Shown: one piece after another, positions 35,701 through 45,589 of the stretch
Position numbering within the stretch: the stretch's first letter is position 1
How the letters are laid out: each line of letters opens with the position of its first letter
Assembly (NCBI GenBank): GCA_029168955.1
Contig: JAPDOI010001871.1
Coordinates: forward strand, 1 to 64,000
Origin: Aplectana chamaeleonis
Lineage: Eukaryota > Nematoda > Chromadorea > Rhabditida > Cosmocercidae
Length of the DNA stretch: 64,000 nucleotides
Direction: 5' to 3'
Translations under genes and position numbers: made by a program
Notes under the pieces: model-generated
What the model was told of the DNA's origin: nothing
The model's database searches: none
The model's input: only the letters and a program-made list of their open reading frames with translations

Positions 35701-38700
35701 TTTAATTTCGAGTGAACGAATTTTGAATAAATTCGTTCATTTTTAATTTTAGGCGAACGAATTTCGAATAAATTCGTTTTTTTTTTATTTCGAACGAACG
35801 AATTTCGAGTAAATTCGTTCATTTTTCATTCCGAACGAACGAATTTCAAATAAATTCGTTTTTTTTATTTCAAACGAACGAATATTCGATTGACGGATAA
35901 TTTAAGCATCCATAGCAATATCGCGCAACTACGAAGTGAGCGGCACAAGTTGAATTCTTCTTCTAAAGCTTTATTTCCACCTACAATTGAAATTATTAAG
36001 GCACGACTCACATCTCTAGACCTGTACGGGCTTCAACACAAATAATGTTTTAAAATCAACATTTCCGCTCTAACATAGCCTAAGGAGCTTATTCGATATA
36101 TCATTCAACGCAGAATTTTACGTAGATTTCAAAAACAACCCTCACCAGGTTAAAGAGTTATAGGCAAAAAACCGGTGTTTCGTGCAATGAATTAGGCTGA
36201 AGGATCGAGAAAATATTTTTCCAAACTGGAAGCACAAGTTGACGCAGAATTCCCCCCCCACAAGTTGACGCTGAATTCCCCCCCCCCATTTCCAAGCACA
36301 AAAAAGTTATGGACGAAAAACCGGCAGTGACGCCTACCCAATCTTGAAAATGACTTGCATGAGTGTTGGGTCACTTTCTGTTTCGGGGCGTTCCATCGGT
36401 TGTCACCGGTTTTCCCAATGATGGAGGTTCCCCCTTCACCTGCCCAGATGTGAACGTTGGTGGAGTACATGGCTCCACCCAACCAAGCTATGGTTGGTGT
36501 TATCGTTGCGCAGCGGCATGAAAAAATGGGAGTGGTCAAGTGTGATTGCCATGTGGCTCCCTCTGATAGAACCGCCCTGGTAGCCTCATCAGACGGTGTG
36601 GGGAAAAAATTTAGCTCTTGCGTTCTGGAAAACGGAACAATGGAGCATTAAAGAAAATGACATCGGTCTTGAAAGGTATGTCGATTCCTTCATACATTAG
36701 AGCTGATTTTCATATTTTTTGTTGAATCAGCTCGGGTATTCAAATTGGAATAACGTTCGAATATTCACCTCTGCGAATAATCGAATTTGAATAATGTTCG
36801 AATATTCACCTTTTGCGAATAGTCGAATTCGAATAATATTGGAATATTCACCTTTTCCGAATGGTCGAATTCGAATGATATTCGAATATTCACCTTTCTC
36901 GAATAGTCGAATTCCAAGAATATTCGATTATTCACCTTTTGCGAATAGTCGAATTCAAATAATGTTCGAATTTTCACCTTTTACGAATAGTCGAATTCGA
37001 ATAATGTTCGAATATTCACACCTTTCGAATAGTCGAATTCGAATACTTGACTTACTTGACTTAATCGGTTGGCTTTCGCCTGACGCGGAATTCGAATAAT
37101 GTTCAAATATTCACACTTTTCGATTAGTCGAATGTTCGAATAAAAATTCGTTCGAAAAATTCGAATATTTATTCGAACTCGAATAATCGGTCCTATACAG
37201 CGATCTGCTCGGATTTCCGGAGAACAAATCAGGCACCGTAAGCGAAAAAAACCGTCTCTTATTTTTCTATGTTTCTGAGTAGGCAAGCTCTTGAGGTAAG
37301 CGTTAATAGCAAAGAAGCCCCAAAAAGCCCCCAGCTTTTGAAAAATAAGCGCGTTCAAAAACCTTCTGAAAGATTCATCTTCGGCCCACTCCGTCGACTT
37401 CGGTATGTCCAGTGCGATACGTCCGAAGTTTTTCTGAACGCCAAAGGTGGTTTTACGATTTAAACTTCCGAGGTGAGTAGATTTCTTTTGCCTTTCTTCT
37501 ACCAAAAGCACTTAAAAATAAGAAGCTTACGTTGTGCAAGTTTGTGTGATAAGATTCTCCAACATAAAAGTTCGCAATACTGGATCTCTTGCGCCTGACA
37601 TGGCGCTTCTGTTCCTTGTGCTAGATGGCTGGTGAGAACTGGTGTCCGATCCCCATCTTAGACCCCTTCCAACCTCACAACCCAACGTTTTTAATGCGCA
37701 GAAGTTTACCGGTGTGATCTACCGGGCTCATTCATAAAATTAAGCATGAAAAATGGAAAACGGTTTCCAGCGCGAACGATGCCTATAAAGTGTGAATTAA
37801 TCCTCAACGAGAATATGGGTTGGCGCGACTTGCGCCGCTGATCAGAGATGGAACAAATCAAGGAGGGCGAGATAGGAAATGTAACGACTGGAGACAATTT
37901 CAGCTAGCACGGTAAAGGGTGGTGGTGAGAGTTCGCTCCGTGCTCGAGCCCAAGAAAACGGCGAGGTATACGAGAGGTTGACTGGGCCTGATCTCTGGAA
38001 GACATTCTATCGCATTCGTCCTTGCGCCATCCGTGTGACGGGGTCATCTGTGAAAAAATGCTTGTATTCTGTGATACATAGAAGCAATGAGATGCGGTGC
38101 TCAGTAGAAAGGAGAGCATTCAGGACACATCATTACCAGTACAGTAACCCGTTTTTATCACTGTCTGTTTTTATTGGAGTATTATCGTTATTTCTTTTTG
38201 GTCCGTACGATCGAGCCTCCAATTGTGAAGCTGCCGAATCACAAAAATTTTCCATTTCGCATTTCTGCTCTGGTTATTAATTCGGATAATATTCCTATCG
38301 ATAATTCGAACTTATTGTTAGAGCCAAAGTGTATATAATAGCTAGTCTGAAAGGTGTCGAGACGACGTTTCCTTTGAAGTCGCGGAGATCGCGCACTATA
38401 ACCCTCTCACTCAGATTTGAAGACTTCACGGAACTCATCGCCTCTGTCTTGCTAGTAACTTGTATTCCCGTCATTCTATGTTACAAGCAAATTCGGAGCT
38501 TACCTTTAACATGAAAACAATTAGAACAAACTATCGGCGAGATGTCTTTCAAAAAGCTCGCAATCTTCCTCCCAGAACTTTTGTCCTCTAGTAAGCTTTC
38601 GCTGCATGGCGCCTTCCTCAGACTTGGTTTGTCGTTATGACTTAGAGCCGCAACAACAACGTCTTGATTGTTGCTTCCCCAGTTCACGACAAATCAGGTG

Positions 38701-39725
38701 TGAGGAAGGTGCTATGCACCTAAAGAACACTAGAGAGCAAAAGTTCAAGGAGGAAGTTTTGCAAGTTTTATGGGAGACACTTTTTTTTGCAGAGTTCTGA
38801 AGCCTTCTTTGACAATACATTTTTCAAGCTGTAAGTTGCACTAAACCTTCAAGTACAATACCGCCACTATCCAAGGGTAAAAATGGGCGAAATGGGCAAA
38901 GTGGGCAACCTGCAAGCGTCTTTTGATTACATAACTCGCCTCAACCCTGCTTTGTTTTCAATTTCGAAAAGATCAAATTGATCACCGTGCCACAATCTAT
39001 CCAACTGTATAATATTAGTGAGAAATTTATGAATGCAACCGCTCCCTAAGGTGGAGTTGATATGAATATGATTATGATTTCACAAGATAATGAACCCGTT
39101 CGACGAAAAACTACCGTACGCAATCTCCAGCATTGTCAAAACGAAAATGTTTTCCACCTTGGAAAATAATGTTACTCTTGAATTTCGCAAAATATTTTTA
39201 CACGGTCGACTAGCTCACGACATGCTGTGCATTTCGGCGTGTTCGAAATTGAAAACGGAGCACTTTGAGGCGAGTAGCACTTTGGCGTTTTCGCCCGTTT
39301 TTACCCTTGAATAGCAGCGGTATTGTACATATCGTCCGTTTGAAAACTCCTGGGTACTCTCTACGTTCACAACATTGTAATCTGTTTCACACATATCGAG
39401 AATGGATGCAAAGTCCTGCTTGCAGATGGCGCTGTAATGGACTCGGACATCAAGTACATAATGTCCCATATCTCTCAACACAGTACCAGGCATGCAACGT
39501 TTCAAAGCAAAAGAAAGGCATATTTCAAGAAACAACTGAAAACTGCGGAAATGCAGCGACTGCTTGTCGAGGTACTTGTAATTTTTCATCATTTCCCTTT
39601 GTCCATAGTCACAACTGATGCATACCTCGCTTTTCCAGCTTCTGTATTGGGATTACATTCTCTTCGACTATCCACTGCCAACGATTAAGCAGATGCCGCC
39701 CAAACGCAGGCGATGGATTTTTTAA
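29590..39725 (+). CDS. Nematode carbohydrate sulfotransferase-like gene (Sulfotransfer_2), possibly a pseudogene
   Basis: Enzymes of this family sit in the Golgi and move sulfate from PAPS to sugar chains. Exons, 5' to 3': 29,590-about 29,774; 32,435-32,575; 35,158-35,304; 35,361-35,461; 39,426-39,571; 39,639-39,725. The 5'-phosphosulfate loop reads CPIPKNMST (exon 1) and the 3'-phosphate motif reads VREPEERFLSGF (exon 2). PQNWRCDF spans the 56-nt intron at 35,305; HSTRHAT and LLYWDYILFDYPLP give the family C-terminus. Splice phases fit between all exons from 32,435 onward. About 207 residues are encoded from 32,435 plus about 50-60 upstream, near family size once an N-terminus is added. The exon 1 donor is unresolved: the good donor at 29,775 is in phase but follows an in-frame TAA (29,761), and the site at 29,731 is out of phase. 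The introns total over 8 kb and are full of transposons and minisatellites. Confidence 0.7.
30133..30554. mobile_element. Family P inverted-repeat element inside the mariner
   Basis: Left end AAGGCACCGTCCACGACGAA, right end (reversed) AAAGGCATCGTACACGATGA. The right half (CGGAGGCCGGCCTCCAAACC, CAGGAAGCC) is homologous to the inverted sequence at 41,100-41,170 inside the element at 40,976-41,593. It splits the transposase between VAEF and the SLEDDPREG region. Confidence 0.75.
30949..31666. mobile_element. Family T inverted-repeat element, copy A, inside the mariner
   Basis: Ends CTCCGCCAACGCGTAGCTAG and, reversed, CTCTGCCAACGCGTAGCTAA, flanked on both sides by TA (30,947-30,948 and 31,667-31,668), a Tc1/mariner-type target. 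718 bp, no transposase. It is homologous along its length to the element at 32,953-34,563 in the opposite orientation (shared GGGTTTTAGCTATCGTAGC, TTCTTCCCCACGGCC). Confidence 0.88.
32435..32575 (+). CDS. Sulfotransferase-like exon with the 3'-PAPS motif
   Basis: Acceptor TTCTTTCTGTTCAG, donor CCCC/GTGAGT. The frame reads FCYHKNGLHSFNQVKKL, then MVNFAMVREPEERFLSGFLF. The VREPxxRFLSGF box binds the 3' phosphate of PAPS (Arg and Ser). Starts and ends in phase 2, matching the next exon. Confidence 0.85.
32753..32876. mobile_element. Family G small MITE, copy 1 (in intron)
   Basis: Left AGGCCGGGATCATACTT, right (reversed) AGGCCGGGATGATATGTACTT. The centre has ATTATCGACCGAAAGTCGATAT, shared inverted with the element at 48,084-48,212. 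124 bp. Confidence 0.7.
32953..34563. mobile_element. Family T inverted-repeat element, copy B, carrying a guest element
   Basis: Ends CTCTGCCAACACGTAGCTAG and, reversed, CTCTGCCAGCGCCTAGCTAG. It matches copy A (30,949-31,666) in reverse orientation on both sides of an 866-bp guest at 33,426-34,291. Without the guest and one 9-bp duplication it is about 736 bp, close to copy A. It lies in the intron after the 3'-PAPS exon. Confidence 0.88.
33426..34291. mobile_element. 866-bp element with 9-bp target duplication and 42-bp subterminal repeats
   Basis: Flanked by GCGGTCGAT at 33,417-33,425 and 34,292-34,300. Ends ATACTTAGTATCCGG and (reversed) TATACTTGTGATCCG are weakly inverted. Both flanks carry tandem units of about 42 bp with GCATTATCTGAA..ATTATCCGAAAATTTAAAATC, found in the same direction from about 33,508 and again from about 34,152 to the end. 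No transposase seen. A 9-bp duplication suggests a Mutator-like origin; hAT would give 8. Confidence 0.75.
35158..35304 (+). CDS. Sulfotransferase-like exon, Cys-rich middle
   Basis: Acceptor TTCTTTTACAG, donor CTG/GTTAGT. Reads NNTVNSTCAGCIDDIKC, then a helical part, then YLLWHLGPQNW completed by the next exon. CxGCxxDxxC and the (F/L)xPQ(N/T)W signature are typical of the nematode family. An upstream alternative acceptor (CTCCATGTAG at 35,098) is out of phase with exon 32,435. Confidence 0.85.
35361..35461 (+). CDS. Sulfotransferase-like exon after the 56-nt intron
   Basis: Acceptor GTTCTTCCAG; starts by completing Trp of QNW, then RCDFQKNMNQMRIFKYSPKD and LADLTSVLE. The donor is inferred at GAAG/GTGCTG because phase 1 joins exactly to the exon at 39,426 (giving LEDGAVMDSD). 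If not spliced, the frame continues 23 more residues to TAA at 35,530-35,532, an alternative short end. Confidence 0.75.
35650..35885. repeat. 41-bp minisatellite, about 5.5 units
   Basis: Unit GAACGAATTTCGAATAAATT followed by CGTTCATTTTTAATTTCGGAC-like sequence, 39-41 bp. Each unit holds a palindrome around GAACGAATTT...AAATTCGTTC. Lies in the last large intron of the sulfotransferase-like gene. Confidence 0.9.
35886..36727. other. Intronic sequence, no gene
   Basis: Includes a 30-bp direct duplication at about 36,235-36,292 (ACAAGTTGACGC.GAATTCCCCCCCC) with C8-C9 runs, which are prone to length change. Nothing else recognised. Confidence 0.4.
36728..37195. repeat. 42-bp minisatellite, about 9-10 units
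   Basis: Unit TTCGAATATTCACCTTTTGC followed by GAATAGTCGAATTCGAATAATG, exactly 42 bp in most units. One unit is broken at about 37,046-37,090 by a foreign stretch of about 43 bp (CTTGACTTACTTGACTTAAT...). It decays after 37,130 into TTCGAATAAAAATTCG. Intronic. Confidence 0.92.
37196..38854. other. Intronic sequence, no gene seen
   Basis: A lone end resembling family P (GCGAACGATGCCTATAAAG at about 37,779-37,797) is present, without its partner. No coding exon recognised. Confidence 0.35.
38857..39325. mobile_element. Foldback element, family H copy 1
   Basis: Flanked by TA on both sides. Left CAATACCGCCACTATCCAAG, right (reversed) CAATACCGCTGCTATTCAAG. Inner arms share TTCGAAATTGAAAACGGAGC (right) with the complement of TTTGTTTTCAATTTCGAAAA (left). 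469 bp; second copy at 53,861-54,145. It sits about 100 bp upstream of the next exon. Confidence 0.8.
39426..39571 (+). CDS. Sulfotransferase-like exon, HST...HAT region
   Basis: Acceptor TCCTGCTTGCAG, donor GTCGAG/GTACTT. Reads DGAVMDSDIKYIMSHISQ, HSTRHATFQSKRKAYFKKQL, then LKTAEMQRLLVE. The ST.HAT region near the C-terminus is a family feature. Starts in phase 1 (AT completes the codon), ends in phase 0. Confidence 0.8.
39639..39725 (+). CDS. Sulfotransferase-like terminal exon
   Basis: Acceptor GCTTTTCCAG; reads LLYWDYILFDYPLPTIKQMP, then a basic tail and TAA. The (Y/W)xDYxLFxYxxP ending is the conserved C-terminus of nematode Sulfotransfer_2 proteins. The 67-nt intron before it is of normal nematode size. 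Confidence 0.85.
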   Translation, partial: LLYWDYILFDYPLPTIKQMPPKRRRWIF

Positions 39726-39957
39726 TACAGATGTTTGTCAGTATTATAAACTGCCAAATAAAGAATGAAGGTAAAATTCACAGTGTTGATCAGCTTTTTG
39801 AAGGCTCGCAGCACACTAAACTTCCATCTATAAACGTTAGAGAAACCATGGAAAACGTTGAATGCCGGCGTGGGCTGCAGGTAGCGCCGAATGGAATCCT
39901 AGTGCTGAGCTTTGTTAAAAATAATTACGTTTCTTTGGAGATGTAGTGAGCACATAC

Positions 39958-40103
39958 AGTCGGCGATCCTGGCGATACTCTGCGTTCCCTATTGAGGTTT
40001 AGCGCCAACTCGGTGCCATATGCCATAGCATACATAGGTGTACCGAGTTCGCGACAAATCCTTCAATGGGGAACGCAAAGTATCACTAGGATCCATGCCG
40101 ACT
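39958..40103. mobile_element. Palindromic MITE, family 1 copy 3
   Basis: AGTCGGCGATCCTGGCGATA at the left, TATCACTAGGATCCATGCCG at the right. It folds through GCCATAGCATACATAGG. More diverged than copies 1, 2 and 4. Confidence 0.8.
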
Positions 40104-40975
40104 CGTACATGTGCTTCTATAGATTTTTCCAACAAGGGAGCGGTGATGTTCTGTCGCTGCCACTCAACGTGGCGGAAGTGGCGCAAAATCGGGCGAATGT
40201 CTGGGGCGTAAGTTTCCTGCATAATCCTTCGGCCGCGCTATGGGATTTTATTCCATTCGGGTATGCGCGGCAGTTCAACACTTTGCTGAAAGCTGTTTTT
40301 TTTTTAGATTTTTCTTGTTGTTCCCATAATGAAGAAATGAAATCGCAGAGAAATTATTAGCTATTATCATAGTGAAACTTTGTTTTCCTCTTGCATTATG
40401 ATTTAAATTACGTTCCTTCTCCTTGCACCAAAGCGTTGCAAAGCGCCTCCTGTATGCGCTTCTCGGCGGCGGAATGCAGGTTCTCTTTGTTTTATTGACG
40501 ATTTCCGACATTGTCGCGGTGTTGTTGCAACTAGTTCATTCTTCACCGGCAAAGGTTGGGTAAAACAACGACTGACTGAATTTCTGGCCATGTGTAACCA
40601 ATCCGTCTTTGCCAGCCACCAATCGGCGGCGACGCCCAACAACTCCCACTTTCGGTCAAACTGACCACCGTTCCTTAGCACTCAGCTGCTTTTCGGTCTT
40701 TTCTTGTGGGTAGCGTTATTATGCTTTATAGGTTCATCAAGCACACCCACATGTTTATCTGCTTTCGTTGGGCAAGCGCTTATAGTCTCTGTGCAAGCAA
40801 ACGACGAAAATAAACCGGACACTGACGTCCGTACGTAGCACAATGAAAGACTTCTGTATTAGCGGCAGCGAAAATTTGCTTAAAATCTTCATAATGCACA
40901 AACCAAAGTTAACAATTGAGAGTAACCTCATTCTCCTGAAGCGGAGAAAGGCAAAGATTCTGGTATGTATGATCC
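40104..40975. other. Intergenic, no firm gene
   Basis: A short open stretch at 40,137-40,208 (GSGDVLSLPLNVAEVAQNRA) ends at a good donor (GGGGC/GTAAGT) but has no recognised homology. Otherwise nothing seen. Confidence 0.3.
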
Positions 40976-41593
40976 TTAAAGGCATCGTCCACGGATGAAA
41001 CCGAATTTGGGTTTATGCGTTCATCTCGACTAGTGGGCCATGACAATGTCACTCAGAAAGTTTGGAGTTACAAAACCGTCTCTGAGTGGAGATCTCGCTT
41101 TACCTTCAAATTGGCTTCCTGGGTTTGGGGGGCCGGCCTTGGGGTCGATCCGTTGATACAAGGAACAAAAACTCCTGGGTTGCTGGATCGGCGGGCGTGT
41201 TTTGACGCGTCGTAGGGGCGCAATACACACGCCAGTCGATTTCGAATTCTGGCATCGATCGAAAGCAGCCGACAGCACTGGACGCGGCAGGTGGGTAGCC
41301 CATTTTAATTTCACTGAAGTCGTAGTTGAGCGGCATCCTCGATGAATTGCTTCCAACGCTGCGCCAAGGAACGAAGCGTAAAACTGTTCCTTGCATTCTC
41401 TGCGCAACTATCACAAGTTGATGCCGGCGCGATATTCAAATTTGCTATGAGCTTTCTTTGTAAATGGGTTTTTCTCAAAAAGTTCACGTTTTTGAGGGGC
41501 GTTTTGCTACCGTTAGTCAGCATAGGATAGTACAACACGAAAAACATCAAAAACCCAAATATGGTTTTCTATCGTGTACGATGCCCGGTTTAA
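40976..41593. mobile_element. Family P inverted-repeat element, full copy
   Basis: Left TTAAAGGCATCGTCCACGGA, right (reversed) TTAAACCGGGCATCGTACAC; the next inner part ATTTGGGTTT is shared by both ends. The left half is homologous, inverted, to the element in the mariner (GGCCGGCC, CCTGGGTTT). About 618 bp, no transposase. Confidence 0.75.
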
Positions 41594-42441
41594 GCCATAC
41601 ACGACCACGAATGATCTTTGAGTAGCTGCACCCTTTAGACCTCGTGCAATTTTGCGTCATCTGTATACCTTGACCCAGCTATGCAAAATGGGTCATACTA
41701 GTTCAAATGGACACGTCATGTAATCATGTTTTTTACCTATCGCGCAGCGCTTGAAGATGCACATACCGCAACGAATTTCGGTTTCTGAAACTTTTGCTTT
41801 CCTAGAGATTATGTCGCGAAATTCTGGATTACACAGCAATTGAAAGTGTGGAATGTCATGGATATGAGTAGTCGTGATAGTTCCTTGCTCGTAGACATAG
41901 GGAAACATTCTTCTACTGACTAGAACTGCTGGGTGTAATTTTTTCTCTTCAAATTCACACACATTTTTCAGTCAGTCATTCCCTCATACTTGCAGTCCAA
42001 TGTCGTTCAACGAGGTTAGATTGTCATAAATATTCCGAGCATCTTCTTTGATGCACATGCGGAGATGGGAAACTATTCGTCTGATCTTATATTGATCTAG
42101 GAAATGCAGAGTGAAGTAACTTTGCTTTAAACTCACCTCGTTTTTTTAGTTTGAAGCCTGTGGTACCATACAAACAATTAAATATTTTTTGCCGGATTTT
42201 GTGAAGCGAATACTGGAAACATATTTTTTCAAAGCGTATTATCTCGAGGGTGACCAAGCAGTATTGGGCATCGAAATATTGTTTTAGTGAAGTTGGAGAG
42301 GGTATCATTCCGCATTGTTACTGCTTCAGTATTGGTGAAATCTTCTCGCCTTCGTAGATCGCTCAGCAAAGATGATTTTGGGGTGTCGATCACAAATAGA
42401 GCGTATTGTAAGAAAGTAAAAAAACGCGGCGACAGAAAGTA
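41594..42441. other. Intergenic with one unassigned open frame
   Basis: Holds the minus-strand open frame at 41,693-41,962 (separate entry). Otherwise nothing recognised. Confidence 0.35.
41693..41962 (-). CDS. Unrecognised exon-like open frame
   Basis: About 89 residues on the minus strand with protein-like composition: RRMFPYVYEQGTITTTHIHD, then FRDIISRKAKVSETEIRCGM, CIFKRCAIGKKHDYMTCPF. It contains five Cys. A donor-like ATAG/GTAAAA lies inside (exon end at 41,737). No acceptor is convincing and I do not recognise a family. It may be a lone exon of a host gene or a remnant of a mobile element. Confidence 0.25.
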   Translation of the reverse strand: MCEFEEKKLHPAVLVSRRMFPYVYEQGTITTTHIHDIPHFQLLCNPEFRDIISRKAKVSETEIRCGMCIFKRCAIGKKHDYMTCPFELV

Positions 42442-42593
42442 ACATCGACATGAAACGTGAAGAGACTTTGCGTTCACTGCTGAAGGTTGAGCGGCGCAAA
42501 CTCGGGTGCACGGCTGTTATTACATATGCGGCAATCTGAGTTTGCGCCAACCTTTAACAGTGGACGCGAAGCCTCTTCACGCTCCATGCCGAC
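42442..42593. mobile_element. Palindromic MITE, family 1 copy 4
   Basis: Begins ACATCGACATGAAACGTGAA and ends TTCACGCTCCATGCCGACA. The inner arm GAAGAGACTTTGCGTTCACT matches copy 2 exactly; the opposite arm has GAAGCCTCTTCACG. The loop region is the most altered. Confidence 0.85.
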
Positions 42594-43779
42594 AGATAAC
42601 CATTAAATCGGCCATTAGAAATAGTTTAGTCAAATCCGATTTTTGACAAGGCATAATCACCGCTAAGTTTCAATAAATATGAAAGGGGGTTTTAGACTCG
42701 TGATCAGCACACATGAATCAAACGCCAACGTAACGACGTTTCTGAAAAATTTTAAGAAAAGAAACATATCATGCGCTAACATTGCGCAGCAGTGGCACTG
42801 CATATGTAAGGTTCCGAGCACTGCTTTTACGAGCTGAACACTTTTTAATGAATGGCTGGCTACACTTGCACTTACAATTTGAAAAAGAAGACAAAGAGTC
42901 TTTGGGATTGCTTGACGAAACACAGTTTGTTCATTTGGTTGGTTTTTTTGTCCTGCCAGCACACGAATTATTGCGCACAGATATGATATTATGTTGTTCA
43001 AAGTGAAGCTACCGACGAATCATGACATTTGTGATCGAGACTAATATAGGCTCAACAATAAATCTGATCGTGTGTGGGCTCCGGTGGGTCACACACGGTC
43101 GAAAGCGGCAGCCAAGGTATGGTCCACCTATGGTCGGTTTATGGTCGTGAATGGGTTAATCAATAAAATGGAGGTGAGCAATTATATCTGAACAGAAAAA
43201 TAGAAAACAGTTGTTTTTTCATCTAATTTATACCGCATTATGTACCGTTGCAGATAAAGGGTACTGATTAGAATAGATTCCACTCACGTCATTGGGAACC
43301 TGATTCATGTACAATGGAATAAGAACACTTTACACCAATGTAATTTAGGAGAGTATGATGAAGTTCTGTGCTAGCATTTTAGTAGTATTTCCCTTCCTGA
43401 AAGATCAACAGCACCTGAAACACTTGTGAAAAAAACCGAGAGGACTCAACCTGCGAATGTACACTTGTTATGGGTTAGAAGGAAACAAAACGACTCTTCC
43501 TCGATCTGCTCGAATTTCGGAAATCTAGCTTTTTCATTGGTAATTCGTTCAAATCTTTCAAGTTTTTAGCACATCGTCACTCAATCGGTACCCAGATTTC
43601 AGACTACTAATCTGGATTCCTTCGAAGAATTGATGTGAAATTATTTTGTGGAGAATGAGTGAGAGGAGGAAACAAACAGCCCACCTCAAAGCGCAAGTGA
43701 TTACCTGCATTAGGGAAATCATAAATTGCGTCATAAGGCGTTCGAGATTTGCGTGCCGTTTGAGGCTCCGTCCATAGCA
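42594..43779. other. Intergenic; contains one piggyBac-like terminus
   Basis: At 43,136-43,159 GGTCGTGAATGGG is followed by TTAA, the same terminus as the element at 53,759-54,638; just inside is CCGGTGGGTCACAC, echoing the CCGGTGGGACAC palindrome there. A matching left end may be GCCATACACGACCACG at 41,594. No gene recognised; open frames of 80-110 codons lack known motifs. Confidence 0.4.
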
Positions 43780-44065
43780 GACGACCAGCGTCAAGGCGCC
43801 GGAGCGATCATGCGCCAGCGCTGAAACGCTGGCGCCTGACCGGCCTCAGGCTGTCCGCAATCAATGTGTCCGGAGGACGACACGGCGTGGTTAACGATGG
43901 TATCGATAATATTAGTGACAGCAGTTACGGTCACTGTTATCTGCACTCCACCGTCAGCGACTCCGCCGGCCGCAGTGGTCGCTAGGGAGTCAGATCCCAA
44001 CAACAAATGCTGAAGATGCAGACCCCAGCGTCAAGACATTACGATCACTTGACGCTAGGACGTCT
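43780..44065. mobile_element. Short inverted-repeat element, GACGACCAGCGTCAAG type
   Basis: Left GACGACCAGCGTCAAG, right CTTGACGCTAGGACGTC, about 286 bp. It also holds an inner perfect hairpin GCGCCAGCG-CTGAAA-CGCTGGCGC (43,812-43,835) and a second AGCGTCAAG at 44,028. Target duplication not found. Confidence 0.55.
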
Positions 44066-45589
44066 GGGTGGATTAAGGGCGCGTTTTAACTCGTACAAGA
44101 CAACCAAACATGACTTTCATCTCTCCCAAAACCAAACATGATCATCTCTCCCAACTATTCCACCCCTTTCTTCCTCTTTTCCTAATCTCGCCATCCTTTC
44201 TTTTCTCCCCTTCGTTTATTCTTCAACTTCTTGGCCTCTTCTGATTTTTATCCCATTTGTTTCTTTTGTATCTTATAAAGTGTGGCTCTTTTTATCTGGT
44301 ACTTAATTTTGAAAGAACAACTCAGATAGTTATACGAATAGAGGGGAGACCGCTGGTTGAAAACCGGTTAATTGATTATGTTAAATTCGTCTGCGACAAC
44401 GATTATTAAAGGCAGTGGTCATGATCAAACACGTTATCGAAAAAAAAACCACAAAAATCAGCTTAGATATAAAAACAGCTCCAGAAACTATGAAGAGTAA
44501 GCGCGGTGAAAAACGGACTAGAATTAGAGTTATTAAGACCCTAATTTTCCTGTTCAGGTGCACACGTGCACAGAAAGATCACAGCCTCATGCCACGCGGC
44601 CAAAAATCATCGACACTCAGAAGAAGAAATAAATATAAGTTTACCTAATAATAAGATTTGAACAACGAGCAAAGCACACCAGCCAATGTTTTTGACTCAG
44701 ATGTGCACGATAAATCCAAAAGTTCATTGATTGAAATTCAATTCTAAAGCCAGCCAGAGGCAGCAGAGCTGACATTGTTCTTGATATTTAGAGATCATCG
44801 GATGCCGGTGGATGTGAGATGGACTTCGTCCACCATCAAAAGACAAGAAAAATTCAGGCTTCAAATTTGGCCCAGAACAGCTATTTTTTTCAAGCGATTT
44901 TTTCTTATAGGTTCTACTGCTCTATACCCAGAAAAAGGGTTTAGATAGGAAAAAGAAGACAGAAGCTTATTTGAGCGCGACCACTGCCTTTAAGGGTTGT
45001 TTGCAGGCGTGCCACACAAAGCAGTCCGAATCCAGAAATGATCATAAATGAAACATCCAGGGCAATGGCTGTCTTGGCGTGTCATCTCAGACATCTAAAA
45101 GTTTGTTTTCAAGAAGCCTGCGCGACTTGCTCTAGCTTCCAGATACTCATGGAGTGAACAAAGTGGGAAGACGGGCTTGGCTTTCGTGGTCACATTATCA
45201 CCAAGAGTATGGTGATTCTAGGAATTGTAACAGGAACCACATCTATTTAATTCACTGGCGTAGCGGCCGGACCGACCTCTCTCCCAATCTTCTAGCTCTC
45301 ATACGTGTTCTTTTTCACTGCATGTCTTGCACTCTCTAATGGAAAACTATAACCGTAACTGTTGAATGCACTGTTGCTTTAATCACAGCTTCTGCACAGT
45401 TGAAAGGAGGGTTGAGGATCAAGTTACAGAAGGCGAAATCGGCGCCATGATTAGGGTGCTTTGATTGAAGAACACTCGGCATGTAATCCTTTCATGCATT
45501 GATAGTGCCCACAGCTTTTTCAGAGATTTTACTTTGATTCTATCTTTCTTTCTATTAAGAGTTCTTCACATAGTAAATACTAAAGCGGC
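44066..45589. other. Intergenic; pyrimidine-rich stretch, no gene
   Basis: 44,120-44,270 is strongly C/T-biased on the plus strand. The remainder has no recognisable exon. Confidence 0.4.
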
